In this document: positions 37,819 to 50,088 of the stretch, in pieces
Position numbering within the stretch: the first letter of the stretch is position 1
Layout: each line of letters opens with the position of its first letter
Assembly: GCA_029959195.1 (NCBI GenBank)
Contig: CP114126.1
Span: 1-64,000, forward strand
From: Dictyophora rubrovolvata
Taxonomy: Eukaryota > Basidiomycota > Agaricomycetes > Phallales > Phallaceae
Length of the DNA: 64,000 nt
Direction: 5' to 3'
Notes under the pieces: model-generated
What the model was told of the DNA's origin: nothing
The model's input: only the letters and a program-made list of their open reading frames with translations
Databases searched by the model: none
Program-made: the position numbers and the translations under genes

Positions 37819-39096
37819 CTATCGTTGGGACTCCAAGATAGTATCTGGCTTCGAGTTCAGGGTGTCAGTCCTTACTAAGGCATTCTTGGTTGGAGTTAGC
37901 TGCGATGTCTGAGCAACATGATCGCTGTCCGTCAGCTCTCTGTCATCAGAAATATCGAGGGAGTTCATCGGCTCTTTAGCCGGAGGGGTCCTGGTGCCTT
38001 CTTCTCTTATTGCTTCAATCCGCCCACTCGATGTCAGGTGAGGCGTGTCTGGTTGTAACGATGATCCTCCGTTACTTTCTTCATCTTCTGTCGCCGTTAC
38101 AGACGCGTCTGGATCGTTATTCAGACCCGCCTTGATCCGATCTCTAGGTAATCTTGCACTCCATCCGCTTGCTTCACTCTCCCAGCTGCCGCGGCGAGAA
38201 CTGCGAGGTCTAAGAGCACGTACGCTAGCATTTTCCACTTGTACATCTTCTAGTTCTCCCGGCTGTGAAGCAGTTTCCAACCCGAACTGAGACTGTGAAT
38301 CCCCAAACCAGTTACTAACGCGTATACCGGGAAACGCAAAGGCAGAGGATGCCAGCGTCAGAACACTTGCGTTGTCTTGCGGGGGAGACGAGGGTCGAGG
38401 GTTATAACGCGGGTGATGGGCTGTGTGAAGGGGTGCTTGAAGACCACCTGTCGCGCCACCATTGTCTGACCTTGAGTTGGGTTGAAGGGCAGCAGCAGCA
38501 AAGGTAATTGAGTTCGAATTAGAGACACTGACACTACTCGTGGAGAATCGTGGAGGTGGAATTGGCATATGAGATGTAGTTGACGGGGTAGGAGGCGCCT
38601 GAGCAATATGTGCCATACCATTCGATCCCAGATCGATGGAAAGCAGTGTGGTTGGCTTAGTGCTGGCAGATATACTTTTAAATGTTCTTGGGTCTGACAG
38701 GTAAGATGAAGAAGAACGAGACGGTGCTGGAGATGGAGGAGAAGTTGGCGGGAGAGGTCGTATAGACGCATCGTCGTCTGCGGTTTCAGGTGGCGGCGAC
38801 CACGTTGAGGAGTGTGACGACCGAGCAGGAGTAGAGCGTCCAACATGTAAATCAACGTCATTCAGATTAACATGAGTAACTTCGGGCTGTCTGGTTGAGA
38901 TGTCCTGTTGAGGCAGAGGCACTGTCACTGCACGAGGTCGGTCGCCGACTCGAGAGCCTCTCAGCGTACGGTTCGCGGCCCCATTAACATTCGTTCCAGT
39001 ATTGTTGTTAGCGTTCCCACTTCCTCCAAGTTTCTTCTGCAACCAACCAAAAATCGGCTTGCTGCTTTGTCGCTTGATTCGTTTCTGTGGTGTCAT
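37819..39096 (-). CDS. Unknown single-exon disordered protein, 425 residues
   Basis: ATG at 39096 opens an uninterrupted frame to 37819, rare here because most neighbours are split by many introns. It begins with a basic segment (MTPQKRIKRQSSKPIFGWLQ, KKLGG), which could be a membrane-binding or nuclear signal. The rest is rich in Ser, Pro, Asn, Thr and Asp. Two hydrophobic islands stand out in the low-complexity background: TTLLSIDLGSNGMAHIAQAP and ASVLTLASSAFAFPGIRVSN. They look like short conserved motifs, perhaps docking sites. The C-terminal quarter has many SP/TP sites in an acidic context. I do not recognise a family or function. Confidence 0.75.
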   Translation of the reverse strand: MTPQKRIKRQSSKPIFGWLQKKLGGSGNANNNTGTNVNGAANRTLRGSRVGDRPRAVTVPLPQQDISTRQPEVTHVNLNDVDLHVGRSTPARSSHSSTWSPPPETADDDASIRPLPPTSPPSPAPSRSSSSYLSDPRTFKSISASTKPTTLLSIDLGSNGMAHIAQAPPTPSTTSHMPIPPPRFSTSSVSVSNSNSITFAAAALQPNSRSDNGGATGGLQAPLHTAHHPRYNPRPSSPPQDNASVLTLASSAFAFPGIRVSNWFGDSQSQFGLETASQPGELEDVQVENASVRALRPRSSRRGSWESEASGWSARLPRDRIKAGLNNDPDASVTATEDEESNGGSSLQPDTPHLTSSGRIEAIREEGTRTPPAKEPMNSLDISDDRELTDSDHVAQTSQLTPTKNALVRTDTLNSKPDTILESQR

Positions 39097-39282
39097 TGTG
39101 CTGAGCGAAGGGAAACGGCTTAGGTAATAACAATAACAAAGAAGGGTAGGAGAAATAATACAGGGCTCGGGGTTTAGTACTATTGGCTACAACTAACACA
39201 TTATTATCGGAAAAATATAGATAGTAATTTACATATATTCTTTCAAGCCTCCGTCCAAATTACAAAAACAGTCCTATTACTG

Positions 39283-42200
39283 TTATCTTGAATTGTCCTC
39301 GAAAGCAAAGTGAAGCTCGGGATCGACGTTAAACGCCCCTGAACCGATGTTCTGCCAGAAGACTTCAGTAGATGGTTCGCCTGGTGTGAAGCTATGCAAG
39401 AAATCCAGCCCTGCGAAAGGGAGACCGGAAGCATCAAAAGGTGGTGGTGGAAGTGGTGGAGTTGATCCTGCACTCGCTATGTCTCCAGTACCAGAAGGGG
39501 GGGAATATGTCAAGAATCGCGGATCTACACCGAAACTCGAGCCAAGACCTTGCTGATAGTTGCTTTGGTCAGCATAGCCTGATGGCCATTGGTTTGTGGT
39601 TGGCGATTCAAGCGTATAATCATTTGGTATTTGCGATACATAAGGAAACGTTGGAACGTTGTTCGATAACAATGTAGATGATTGGTATGCTTCCGGAAGA
39701 ATAGGATCAACAAATGTGGGTACTGAATAAAAAAAATGAGGAAAGAAAACGGCTTGAGAGCAAAATTAAAATTCTTACTGGAAGGTTCCTCAGGTGTATC
39801 AGGCTGTCGTGCATCATCGTGCTGACGCGGTCTTTTCAATACTCCCCGCTTGGTCGGTTGCAATGGATCTAAATCATAAAATAATTACGCACGTTCAAAA
39901 CATTATATCAGAAAACCTTCCTTCATGCGAAACTACCGGCTGAGAATTTGGCTTCGAGACGAACGATGTATTATTGGGTAAAAACGGGGCCATTTTATTT
40001 CCATTATACGTTGTTTGGCCCTCTTTATCACGACACATAGATACTCGGGCAATTTCCACCAGGCTCTCCAATAATTCAGTGCATTTTTGAGCCCCAGGCC
40101 ACTGGCCTTCCAATGTTCGTAAAGCTGTTAATGCTTCTTGTACTTCATTCATAGCCGTGTTCCCCATGTTCTCGTCCGGGGCGTGCATAGCAAAAAGAAG
40201 ATCTATCACGGCAGACGTCGACAAAAACTGAACAAAAAAGGCCAAATGGTGAGAGGATGGAATTATATCTTTGGCTGTAGGAGCAAGTCTAATGCAAGCA
40301 CGAGCGGATTGTACCGCTTTCGCGGCGGAAGTTGAACCAGAAAGCGGATGACTCCGAATTATTCGACGAGGAGACAAGGATTTACGATGGAGAGTGATAA
40401 GAACAGCATAATAAGAAGAAGCTAAGATAGATCCAATTCTTGTCTGTTGTTCGTTACTGGGAAAGGATTTGAATGCAGCGGGCAAACGATTACACCAGTC
40501 AGATAGCTGAGAATCCAGCTCGTCGATAGCCAGTTGCAAATCAGCCTCTGGCATATAATTGCTCCTAGCGAAATAGATGCGGCGTAAAACTTCACCGCCA
40601 ATTTTGAATAGGGCCGACAAAGCTACGAAACCAACCATTGGAGAAGGATCAGATTGTGGTCGTAACGTCCGGTTTAAAAAGGCCTGCAGGTTATCATCAT
40701 CAACTTGAATTGGGAATTCTGTATCACAATCACGATCGTCCACTCCCAACGGACGACCTAATGCTATCGCAAGCATTCGATCCAACGTGTAAACAGACCA
40801 CCAAACTTTTCGTCTCGTTTGCTTTTCAACTGAAGTTAAACGTAAGTGTTTCGGAGTACGCTGTTGAAGAAGTCAGCTATAGCAGCAGGGGTAACAAAGA
40901 ATAAAGTCACATGGAGTCCTAAATCTTGTGCAATCCGCACGGCTTGGCCAACAACTAACCAAGCTTGAGGCAGACAATTAACAGAACATAAGAATGATGC
41001 AAGTATGACAAAACACTGGACTTGAGCCAACTGTGTGTTAGAATGCCCAATATAATACAGGATCATTGCTCTAGTGTTTACGTCAATAATGATTCAAACT
41101 ATTTGGAGGTTAGAAAGCTACCTTTCATAATACACCATAGCCATTCCGCCATCACCCCCCTCGAGCCTTAATCTTTCATCGTCGATTATTCGAGCAGCGC
41201 AAGCAAAAACACCGAATAATACAGACACGTATCCAGCATCAGCTCTCTCGCTGATGGACATATTCATAAGTTCTTCATATTGCCGTAAAAACGTGGGTTT
41301 ATCAACCACTACCAGATACATTCTGAATATGACACGTGATTAACAAATAGAGAGAAGTGACTCACCTGGTAATTGAAAGTGTAAATGCTCAAAATATGCC
41401 TCCACCTTGAGAGCATTATTGACTGGCTACTTTCGAAAATTCAAACATACATACTAGTTTATCAGCTAAATCGCGATCAGGATATTCAACCTCTTGAGGG
41501 CCTGGCAAAGCTCTAACTTTTCCGAAGCCTAAGCCGGAGGGAAAGTAAAGCAAATTTCCCATAGAATTGGCACCGAATATATCGTCGAAATTAAAATAAT
41601 GGTCATCGGGTTCCGACATAACGGCACGAAACGATTGGATGAGAGACATAGTAGAAGAAGAGCCTATCCATCGTGGATGACCGTGATCATCTAATGCAAG
41701 TTGACCTAATTGATCTCGAAGTTGAGCATCGTCATCATCTTCAACTTTGACATGAGCGGAACCTGCGGGAGAACTAAGAGTGGCCTGGGAAGAAGGCGAC
41801 ATCGCTATTGACGCTTGTGCTTTGCTCTCGATAGGAGCTTGGGTAGCTAATTCTTCGCTGCGTTGTCCCTTCGCCTCGTCTTTATTCTGAGAAACCACCT
41901 TGGCTAGTAAGGATTCCATATGTAACAGTCTTTGCTCAAGTTCTTGCACATAACTGTCAGAGGTGGATAATGAACAGTGTTTATGTTCCTGAGGACAAAA
42001 AAACATACTGTCTACTCAGCGCCGCTCTGTCCTTGGTTTGGATCCAGTTGCATGTAGCCTTGGACGAGATACATTGGCCACAAGTGGGTTCTTTACCATC
42101 GCATTTTATTTTCTTGCGCCTGCCATTAAATGAACACAACAGTAATCAGAGAAAACCTTATCTTACCGACAGCTTTCACAAGCCCGCCATACTCTGCGTC

Positions 42201-42285
42201 TCTGAGACAGAAGGGACTTGGGAGGATCATGTAGTTGAGTCTCTGGCGCAGCGTCCAGTTTGGGCTTCTTAGAAGGATTCGTCAT
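39283..42285 (-). CDS. Zn2Cys6 fungal-specific transcription factor
   Basis: Nuclear DNA-binding regulator. ATG at 42285 (MTNPSKKPKLDAAPETQLHD) is followed by a split binuclear zinc cluster, ACESCR | RKKIKCDGKEPTCGQCI and SSKATCNW, giving six cysteines in CxxC-x6-C-x5-12-CxxC-x6-C spacing; an intron falls inside the cluster. A short coiled coil follows (YVQELEQRLLHMESLLAKVV), then a linker and the fungal_trans (PF04082-type) middle homology region: FLRQYEELMNMSISERADAG, ILYYIGHSNTQLAQVQCFVI, AWLVVGQAVRIAQDLGLH, RKVWWSVYTLDRMLAIALGR and PLGVDDRDCDTEFPI. The C-terminus (39863-39283) is Ser/Pro/Gly-rich and probably an activation region. Target genes cannot be told from sequence. Confidence 0.92.
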
Positions 42286-42506
42286 TAGGAAAAAGGCGAA
42301 AATGGAGGATAAATCCTCAAAGCTGTGGGTGAGACGAAAGCGGAGTCGAGTAGTTGGATGATAGGTAGGGGCGGAGTTTTTATTTGTGCTTGAAGCGTCT
42401 ATTTACTACTGCTACTTCTACACTACGTTCCTTAATTGTCTGGGTTTTCTACACGCTATCTCCAGCAAATTTTATTTGTCTTCTTTAGAGGAAAAAAGGA
42501 CTCAAT

Positions 42507-43412
42507 ATGGCTGGGACAGCTACATTACCAAAGCACGAATTAGCTGCCGAGGATGACGTTGCTCCTGGAGAACAAGTGCGCTGTTTATACCTCAGGATAT
42601 TTTCACCCTGTGTAAACCTTTTTGTGACAGGATGAAACCTTAGAAGCCATGAAAGCACGTGTTGAACAAATGGAAAGGGAGGCAGCCCAACTGCGCGATA
42701 TGCAAGCTGGGTATGCGCACGGCAATTCTCCTGCGCCAGGTATACCAGGGGGACAACCATTACCTGAGGACTCCAATATGGAGGGAGAGGAGGATAAGGA
42801 AGCGGCGGATTTGAGGAGCGTTTATGTGGGGAATGTACGTGCGATTTTATCTCTCCTTTTTTTTATTCGCACAGGGATTGATAGAGCGAGTCAGGTCGAT
42901 TATGGTGCGACGCCGGAAGAAATACAAGCACATTTTCAATCATGTGGAACAATAAATCGTGTTACTATCTTATGTGATAAATTTACTGGACATCCGAAAG
43001 GGTAGGGAGCGCATTTCATGTGATTAAGTCGAGATTTACATCCGCTGGTACAGATATGCCTATGTGGAGTTCGCGGAACCGATGCACGTCCAGCATGCTG
43101 TTGTTTTAAACGATTCGATGTTCAGAGGGAGGCTAATAAAAGTATTTATCGACTGATTGTTCTGTGCGTGCCGCGACTAACGGGCATGAAAGGTGGTTCC
43201 TAAACGGACAAACATTCCTGGATTCAACAGAGGAGGAGGAAGGGGTCGAGGACGCGGTGGTGGTGGTGGTGGTGGCGGATACAGAGGCGGTTTCAGAGGG
43301 TGGTCGGGTTATCAACCTTATCGTGCCAGAGCAAGGTCTGTCGTTTATTCTATCCTCTATTCTAACCCACAAATGTTTATTGAATTGCAGGGGCCGAGGA
43401 CGAGGGTTTTGA
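42507..43412 (+). CDS. PAB2: Nuclear poly(A)-binding protein (PABPN1/Pab2 type)
   Basis: Binds poly(A) tails in the nucleus and controls tail length and exosome-linked decay. ATG 42507 ([20 protein letters not shown]) is followed by an acidic segment, a coiled coil ([20 protein letters not shown]), one RRM with RNP2 VYVGNV and RNP1 KGYAYVEF, the RRM end [13 protein letters not shown] typical of this family, and an RGG tail (a GGT/GGC-rich stretch at about 43225-43285 encodes poly-Gly with Arg). The acidic-coil-RRM-RGG order equals that of fission yeast Pab2. The last intron separates off only GRGRGF before the stop at 43412. It is divergent with the Zn2Cys6 gene, 221 bp apart. Confidence 0.92.
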
Positions 43413-43604
43413 TGTATTTTCCAGAACTTGAAAAAAATTACATTTTCTCCTTGCAGAGAACAAAATAGCGACAACCGACATTAGATGGGGCCTCCTGTAT
43501 AATTTTTCAGTCGTATTAACACTGCCCAGCGCTCGAGCATTTTACAGCTACGAAATAAAAATGTAATTACGTAATGGACATTCTCAAGTTGTTCGACTTC
43601 TGAC

Positions 43605-44138
43605 ATGTATAATCGAATACTGCCTCTTTTTCTATGCCGACGAGCATCGACTGTGGCAAGCACTGATTACCCATTTTCCAACAATGCTCGTGTTCTTCCT
43701 TCACCCGTTCTGAATCCAACGCCATCGTTGTTGGCTGGAAAAGGACTGATGGCCGAACTGTACAAGAACTTACCTTCCGAACAAACACAAAAAATGTTGG
43801 CTACGCTTTTTCATAGACGGCACCCGAATCGTCTTTTACCTGGTTCAGTATTAACTGTGACGTCTGAACATGCGCCAACAACATTTACGGGGGTCCTACT
43901 GGGGATACGACGTCGCGGGGCTGGAACTTCTTTCATCTTACGCAATGTCATTCAACGCACCGGTGTCGAATTCCAATTCTTTGTCGGCTCCCCTCATCTT
44001 AAACGCATCCAAGTTGTACAGAAAGCCACCGATGTCAGCGGCAAAAACAGGAAGTATGGCTTCCGACGTGCCAAATTATTCTATCTTCGAACCTCCCCCG
44101 ACAAAATGAGTCAAATTTCGACAAACATGAAAAGCTAG
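43605..44138 (+). CDS. IMG1: Mitochondrial large-subunit ribosomal protein bL19m
   Basis: Single uninterrupted frame of 177 residues from ATG 43605. The leader (MYNRILPLFLCRRASTVAST) fits mitochondrial import. The core matches bacterial L19/yeast Img1: LLPGSVLTVTSEHAPTTFTG, VLLGIRRRGAGTSFILRNVI, QRTGVEFQFFVGSPHLKRIQ and RRAKLFYLRTSPDKMS. Part of the mitoribosome near the intersubunit bridge and exit region. No introns, unlike most neighbours. Confidence 0.93.
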   Translation: MYNRILPLFLCRRASTVASTDYPFSNNARVLPSPVLNPTPSLLAGKGLMAELYKNLPSEQTQKMLATLFHRRHPNRLLPGSVLTVTSEHAPTTFTGVLLGIRRRGAGTSFILRNVIQRTGVEFQFFVGSPHLKRIQVVQKATDVSGKNRKYGFRRAKLFYLRTSPDKMSQISTNMKS

Positions 44139-44361
44139 TACTCTAGTACTGAGGTGAGTTGAAACCACATAGTCATTTTCAGGAATGGTTTTAATGTGAA
44201 ACCCGTTTGCATTTTATTTAGATTATCTTTCGTTAGCTGTACATAGTACAATATACATAATAATTCACTTGTATACCATGTAGTGCCAAGTATAGTTTTC
44301 AAAATAAGCGAGCAAGCGGAGTTTGCCGTCCCGTCCCAGCTTTTAAATTGTGTCACCTCTA

Positions 44362-45972
44362 ATGGATACCCTCAGGAATGGCAAACACCCTACCGTCAAC
44401 AACAAAGGCACTCCAAGGGCCACGTCTCCGACGTTTTCAGCCACTACGGACGTCTCGCAGGTACGTCATTTTCGGCCACATATTCAATTAAATACCTCAG
44501 CATGAAGCACCTTTGTACCGACAGATGGATCTAGCCGGCGTCGAAACCATTATAACTCGAAAGGACCTTCGACACAGTATACAAGCATATGATGATGTCA
44601 GAATACGATTACTTTCCACTAGTCCGATAACTCATACTCATTTTCCTTTCAGTTAATTAGCTCGTGTTGCGCGTACAGGAAGGCATTGGTCGAAATATCT
44701 CGCGCTACGTCTAACTTCGCTAATGCCCTTGATGTATGCTCAAGGTACAAATTTTGGCATGCTTTTATCAGCACGATGATTCCTGACGTCCTACTTAGAT
44801 TAAAGGGCGTTACAGACGATGCTGGACTGAATTTTCAAGCTGCCGGAGGGCTACACTATTTGATGGCGAACCATTGGGAAATCCTTGTATGTATTCTACG
44901 ATCTAGTTTCATATCACTTGATAACATGTTCAGAATCACACTCTGGAGCAACAATTTGAAGAACCTTTGAGAGCGCACATTTCGCAGTACAAGGCTGCGG
45001 TCGTCGTAAGGCCCATCAATCCTGCTTCTTCCCGCGTTTACAACATCATCTAGGAACGTTCTGCTGCTTACGAACGTACTATAGTAGATAAGAGCCAGAA
45101 CATCCGACGAATGGAAGCTGAAAACCTGTATTTCGGAAAGAATAAGCAACGAGGTATATCTCTACATCGCCCAGCTCATTATTGTATATTTTATTTTATT
45201 CCTATAGATCTACGTTCATTTAGACAGGCTTTGTCTACTTTACAAGCCGAGCTAGACGATTTAGATCGACTCAAAGTGGCACACTATCAACAGGTCTTAG
45301 ATCACGAACAAGAAGTGTGGGATGTCGCCTCTGGGAAAGTCTGTCTCGTCGTACGTTCATCACTAGAAGTGTTTGATAAAATAACCTCGAAATCGTACGC
45401 CACGAATTTTTCGAATTTTACCATCAATATTAATTCAATGCTGTAGAACTGAGCCTGCCCTCGAAGCAATGGTACAGTCTATTCCAGACCCTTTCGACTC
45501 ATACGGCCCCCCAAAGAAGGAAGGACAACTTTTCAGTATTCTAACACCACTTATGACCCCTGAATCCAATGCGAATAGTCCATGGTCAGGCGCAGCCGGT
45601 GTAGTGGAGTTTCCGAAGACATGCCTCAGCACATGGGAGGGGGTTTCAGCTCGAGCTCGTCGACATTCACTTCCCGTTGCTACTTCGTCGTCTCCTGGTT
45701 CCAATCACACTATCATTTCGCCGTTAACACCAACTCCCAGCCGGCAACTCAATATGCCAACCATCCTTTCCGTGATTGATGAAAGCCGAAACCAGGACGA
45801 AAATCAGACACCGACACTTGACAACGATAATTCTACCCTGGACCCTTCTAATTCAATTTTGACAGCGGAGACACTACCAGATTCAGAACACCAGCTCCCA
45901 TCTTCGTCTTCCACATATACCTCAGATGCCGGAAGCACCCCTGTATCAAGCCCTGAGTCGAAAGAAATGTAG
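44362..45972 (+). CDS. Ivy1-like I-BAR (inverse BAR) domain protein
   Basis: Exons joined from ATG 44362 (MDTLRNGKHPTVNNKGTPRA) give MDLAGVETIITRKDLRHSIQ, AYDDLISSCCAYRKALVEIS, RATSNFANALDVCSRLKG, LNFQAAGGLHYLMANHWEIL, NHTLEQQFEEPLRAHISQYK, ERSAAYERTIVDKSQNIRRM and DLRSFRQALSTLQAELDDLD. This long antiparallel-helix pattern fits the I-BAR/IMD-like family of yeast Ivy1, a phosphoinositide-binding vacuole protein that interacts with Ypt7 and Vps33. The last exon (45453-45972) is a Ser/Pro/Thr-rich tail with a possible regulatory role. Assignment rests on recalled family pattern; a generic BAR-domain protein is the alternative. Confidence 0.78.
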
Positions 45973-46042
45973 AAGGACATTTACAAGTTTATGGAATGTA
46001 TTCGCTTGTATTTTCAGATGATTTTATAATGATGTTACCTCC

Positions 46043-48774
46043 TTATATCCCAATTGATTTTATTCCATACATCCTCAACGTGTCCTCATGAACTGGTGCA
46101 GGACTTTTGAGAAGTGGATCTACGCCGTTCGCGTTTTTAGGAAATGCAATAACATCTCGGATGGATTTGGCATCGCACAGAATGGCCAATAAACGATCAA
46201 AACCTTTCATTTTAGTCAGTATATCACCCAAAAAAATGCTAACTAAATGCATACCAATTGCAATGCCACCGTGCGGAGGTGCTCCGCATTTCAGTGCTTC
46301 TAGTAAATGACTGAACGAGGTCCATTCAGATTCATCCAGCTGATGTGGATGTCAGTCTAAATAAAGGAGAATAGAAGACCTCAGACATACCTGTAAAATC
46401 CTGCTGAATACGTGCTCTTGCATTAAATGATCATGAATTCGAACAGAGCCCCCTCCGATCTCTACACCATTCAACACGAGGTCATAGTGTTGACCGCGGA
46501 TCTACCACAAACTTAATACAACAAAGAATGTTGAAACAATAGCGACAGCACCTCTTTAACTTGAGAATTCCAAAATGCCTCTAAATCATCGACCATCGGA
46601 GCAGTGAAGGGATGATGCGTGCTACACCATCGACCACGGGCGACGAAATCCTTATCGTCATCGTCATGAGTGAAGAGAGGGAATTCGGTTATCCATGTGA
46701 AATGCGGTTTAGATGATGGTACATAATGTCCTTTACCACCATACTGAGTATTCATAGAAGTTATAGAGTATATGAGTGTCATACCAAGTTCTTCCGCTAG
46801 TGACGCGACTTTCAATCGCATCTGCCCAAGTAATGTAGAAGCGCTCTATAAAATCAATGATATCAGATGATGTTTTAAGAAGGGATACTAGGTTGACCTG
46901 CTTGTCTGCCTCCCTGGTAGAGATCCAAATTGCGTCGCCCGTTTTCAAGTTTAGTTGGGGTGGGTTCACGAATGATATATGGGATTGGGTATTAAGGATT
47001 TTGCTATTTTCATGCCACGAAGTAAGATTACTTTCTTCAAGGATAAACCCTTCGACCTTAAAGTAAAAGTCAACGTGCGTTTATCAGCCAGAGACCTGCG
47101 GGCGAACGTTTTCATCAGTCTTTGAAAGAATAAGCCTCCTAGCAGCTTCGGAGAATTTTTGATCGCCGTTTCGTACTATTAAGCAATCGATAATATTATT
47201 AGATGGTGAAGTATGATGCGGTGTAATATCCGTTAAAGTTATTATCTAACATATGCAATGAATAGTTAAAATTGGATCTAACGGAAAATATTTGCTTACT
47301 TGAAGGGGTACACGTAAATCCGGTTTGTCAGATCCAAACTATTTAATTTTGAGCTTAATCATCTCAACATAAATAACAAGTCCGGTAAATACCTTGGATA
47401 TAGCTTCTTTATAGGTCAATATTGGAAAATCGAGGGAATCTACGTTCATAGTAATCCTCCATATTTTTTGCATCAAACTTTCCACGACTTGTCGTATTTC
47501 TAAGCCTCCTATTCGCCATCCATCTTTATGACTTGGACTCACAGGTCCCCAAGATATGTAAGCCATCTCCATATCAATCTGGGTGAATTCAGGCTGACGA
47601 TCTTTACGACCGTCTTCGTCCCGGAAGCACCGAGCTACTTGATAGTATTTATCCACACCTCCCGAGCACATTAGGATTTGTTTTAATTGTTGAGGTGATT
47701 GAGAAAGGGCATAAAAGTGGGGCGAAGGTACAGACATGCGGGAAGGGACCAAAAACTCGCGAGCACCTTCTGGAGATGAACGCAATAATACGGGTGTTTC
47801 AACTTCAAAGAATCCTACAGGGTGTTTCGTCCATGAGCAGAAATATTAAGATAGGAAGTTAGTGATATATTACCAAGATCGTTTAAATAATTTCTAATCA
47901 GATGAGTAATTTGATGGCGTTTTTTGATATTTCTCGACAGTTGGTCCCTTCTCAAGTCTAGATGTCTGTGTTTTAATCGTATGTCCTCATGCGGCTGCGT
48001 AATTCACTTTAGTAGGGAGAAAGAGACTCCAAAACCAAACCAACCAAATTCTCTTCTTCCGACGGAAGGAATGGCAACTGTCCGGATACTGGATTCAGGA
48101 GTATAGCATTTTTAACTTCAACTTCAATTTCGCCGATCGGAGACTTTATGGTTGAGATTTTAGATAACGGTATGCATATGACGATCTTACAGACTCACCT
48201 CTTTCCGAGCGGAAGACGGTCGTCGCTTTACTTCTCCCTCAATTAGGACAGATGACTCCGTAGGAATACTGCGCAGAAACTCGCGAAGCTGTTCTCGATC
48301 TACTCCAGGAACCACTAATTGAGTTACCCCGAACGAGTCCTTGATGTTGTAAAACGCGAGGTGCTTTGATGCCTTGCTATGCCATAGTCTATGAGGACAT
48401 ACTTGAGTTGAGCAAGAAAGCAGACGCATTACCGTTCAGGCATCAACCAACCCGTTAAAACTACTTGACGGCTCACATCATTCGAAGTTAGTGAACCGCA
48501 ATTATGGGTTCTAGGTGGATACGGTCCTGAAAGGTGTTCGTCCATTTCTAAAAGATATGCCAAAAGAAGAAAACAAACCGGAGTGTGCTCTGAGGCCAGC
48601 TAGGGACCCTAACCGACGTAAGCTCAAATGTTTATGCAGTATTATTGCATTGTTACGCCAAACCTGAGATGACGAAGATACGAAAGACGTTGTTATTCTG
48701 GCGGCATGATTCATTGCTTTCCAAAAAAGATTAGACGCTCGATTGCCGAGGCTGGCATGATTGACGGTCGACAT
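46043..48774 (-). CDS. MSD1: Mitochondrial aspartyl-tRNA synthetase (bacterial type)
   Basis: Charges tRNA-Asp in mitochondria. ATG at 48774 gives a Ser/Arg/His-rich leader ([20 protein letters not shown]). Then come the OB-fold anticodon-binding domain ([50 protein letters not shown]) and the class II catalytic domain: [60 protein letters not shown], motif 2 [19 protein letters not shown], the bacterial-type insert and, near the end, [17 protein letters not shown] and motif 3 [20 protein letters not shown]. Many short introns. An internal ATG ([11 protein letters not shown]) could be an alternative start. It is convergent with the Ivy1-like gene, 70 bp apart. Confidence 0.92.
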
Positions 48775-48943
48775 CACCCACTATGTTCGTCGTCGTCGTC
48801 GTATCATGGAATTTAAGATGCGTTCAGTCAACATACGTTCTTATGTTATATTATTACAATGGTTTATAAATAGGGAATAGCCTTTTAACAGTAAAAATCA
48901 CCGCGAGGTACTTATCTCCAGACTTTGCACTCTAACAAGCGTC

Positions 48944-49960
48944 CTACTCTAGTCTTGTTATTTCCGCTAAAGGCACAAAGTGAAATAAAGGATCTCTCGC
49001 GGGATCATCTATATAAATCAATGATGGAGCCGGGTCGTCCTCTTTAAAGTATGCAATGCACCCTTGATATACATCTGAACCTACGGGAGACAAAACTTCA
49101 AACAGCACGAAATGCCAGCCTTCGGCGGCTTTACCGTCTACGCGAACGGTATTGTTTGGTATATGATACTCAATCCTCTGGAAGTCGAAGCCTAATCCGA
49201 GACCCAAAGCTTTCGAATACGCTTCCTTCAATGTCCAGAGGAGAAAAATGTATTTTTCACTATTATGAGAATCTTGTTGGGCTGTAAGTATGTCGAGTTC
49301 GGTTTTTGATAGCTGAAGGGGTTGGGTAGCGATCATAATGACCGACCAAAAAACATAACATACAGTGGAATCGATTCCTCGGATAAAGGAGCGTATGGTT
49401 TCCCCCTGAGGTATTTTACGTCTCATCACATCGATCCCGATAAACGAAGCGTTTTGCACGCCAGTTTCAACAGATGATACCATCGCTACCATCTGTTTGT
49501 CATGTGAAACATTGAAGTTCATCCCGGTTGGGACTGTCTGCAGAACATCTTGTTCAGCGACAAATGAATGCTGAAAATGCGGCACACGTATACCAGATAC
49601 GGTTTTCCAGAGCTTGTGCGGGAATATTGTACGTTGTTCGTCGGAAACCCGTGTTCACGCAATGCTCGATAGGGTAACAACATCCCAATAAGACTACCTT
49701 TTTTGTGCGATAATATGACCATGTGTGAACGAGAGCCATCAGGATACATACTACTCACGCCATGCGTCCTCACGATGATAGAATCGCCTCACTCGAGCCT
49801 GTGAAGTACTATCTAGTCGATTCAAACATTCCTGGTAAACCTAGTATAACAAGCCCGGTTAGAATTATTCACGACTCGGATAGAGCTCTGATACCTCATT
49901 GGTGAGTTCAGAAGTCGGATCAGGCAAGAAAACTATCCTAACTTCTATTCGTGCAGTCAT
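48944..49960 (-). CDS. LYS5: 4'-phosphopantetheinyl transferase (LYS5/NpgA type)
   Basis: Transfers the phosphopantetheine arm of CoA to carrier proteins; in fungi it activates alpha-aminoadipate reductase (Lys2) for lysine synthesis, and polyketide or peptide synthetases. ATG at 49960 (MTARIEVRIVFLPDPTSELT) splices to VYQECLNRLDSTSQARVRRF, then LPYRALREHG, YSRTSSGKPYL, the CoA-site motif NFNVSHDKQMVAMVSS, the Mg2+-binding FIGIDVM, and the second metal/base motif LLWTLKEAYSKALGLGLGF. The Asp of GIDV and the WxxKEAxxK motif are intact. About 300 residues; Sfp-like single-copy type. The start codon lies 128 bp from that of the divergent MAK32-like gene. Confidence 0.92.
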
Positions 49961-50088
49961 GGTTAGAAGAATGTAAGCATTAGTAACAAGTAGAGGCCGG
50001 TCAGACTGGCGCCGCGTTGAGGCAATTTCAGCCGCGACGTGAAAGCCTTTCACAAAGCTATATCTCATTCGGCCCAAGATACCTAGGC

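Noticed and set aside
43225-43285. GGT/GGC-rich stretch as a possible tandem repeat
   Set aside because: It encodes the Gly/Arg (RGG) tail of the nuclear poly(A)-binding protein and needs no other explanation.
48784-48805. Short gtc/cgt triplet run upstream of mitochondrial AspRS
   Set aside because: Only about five repeat units, within normal background for a microsatellite; no structure or function is suggested.
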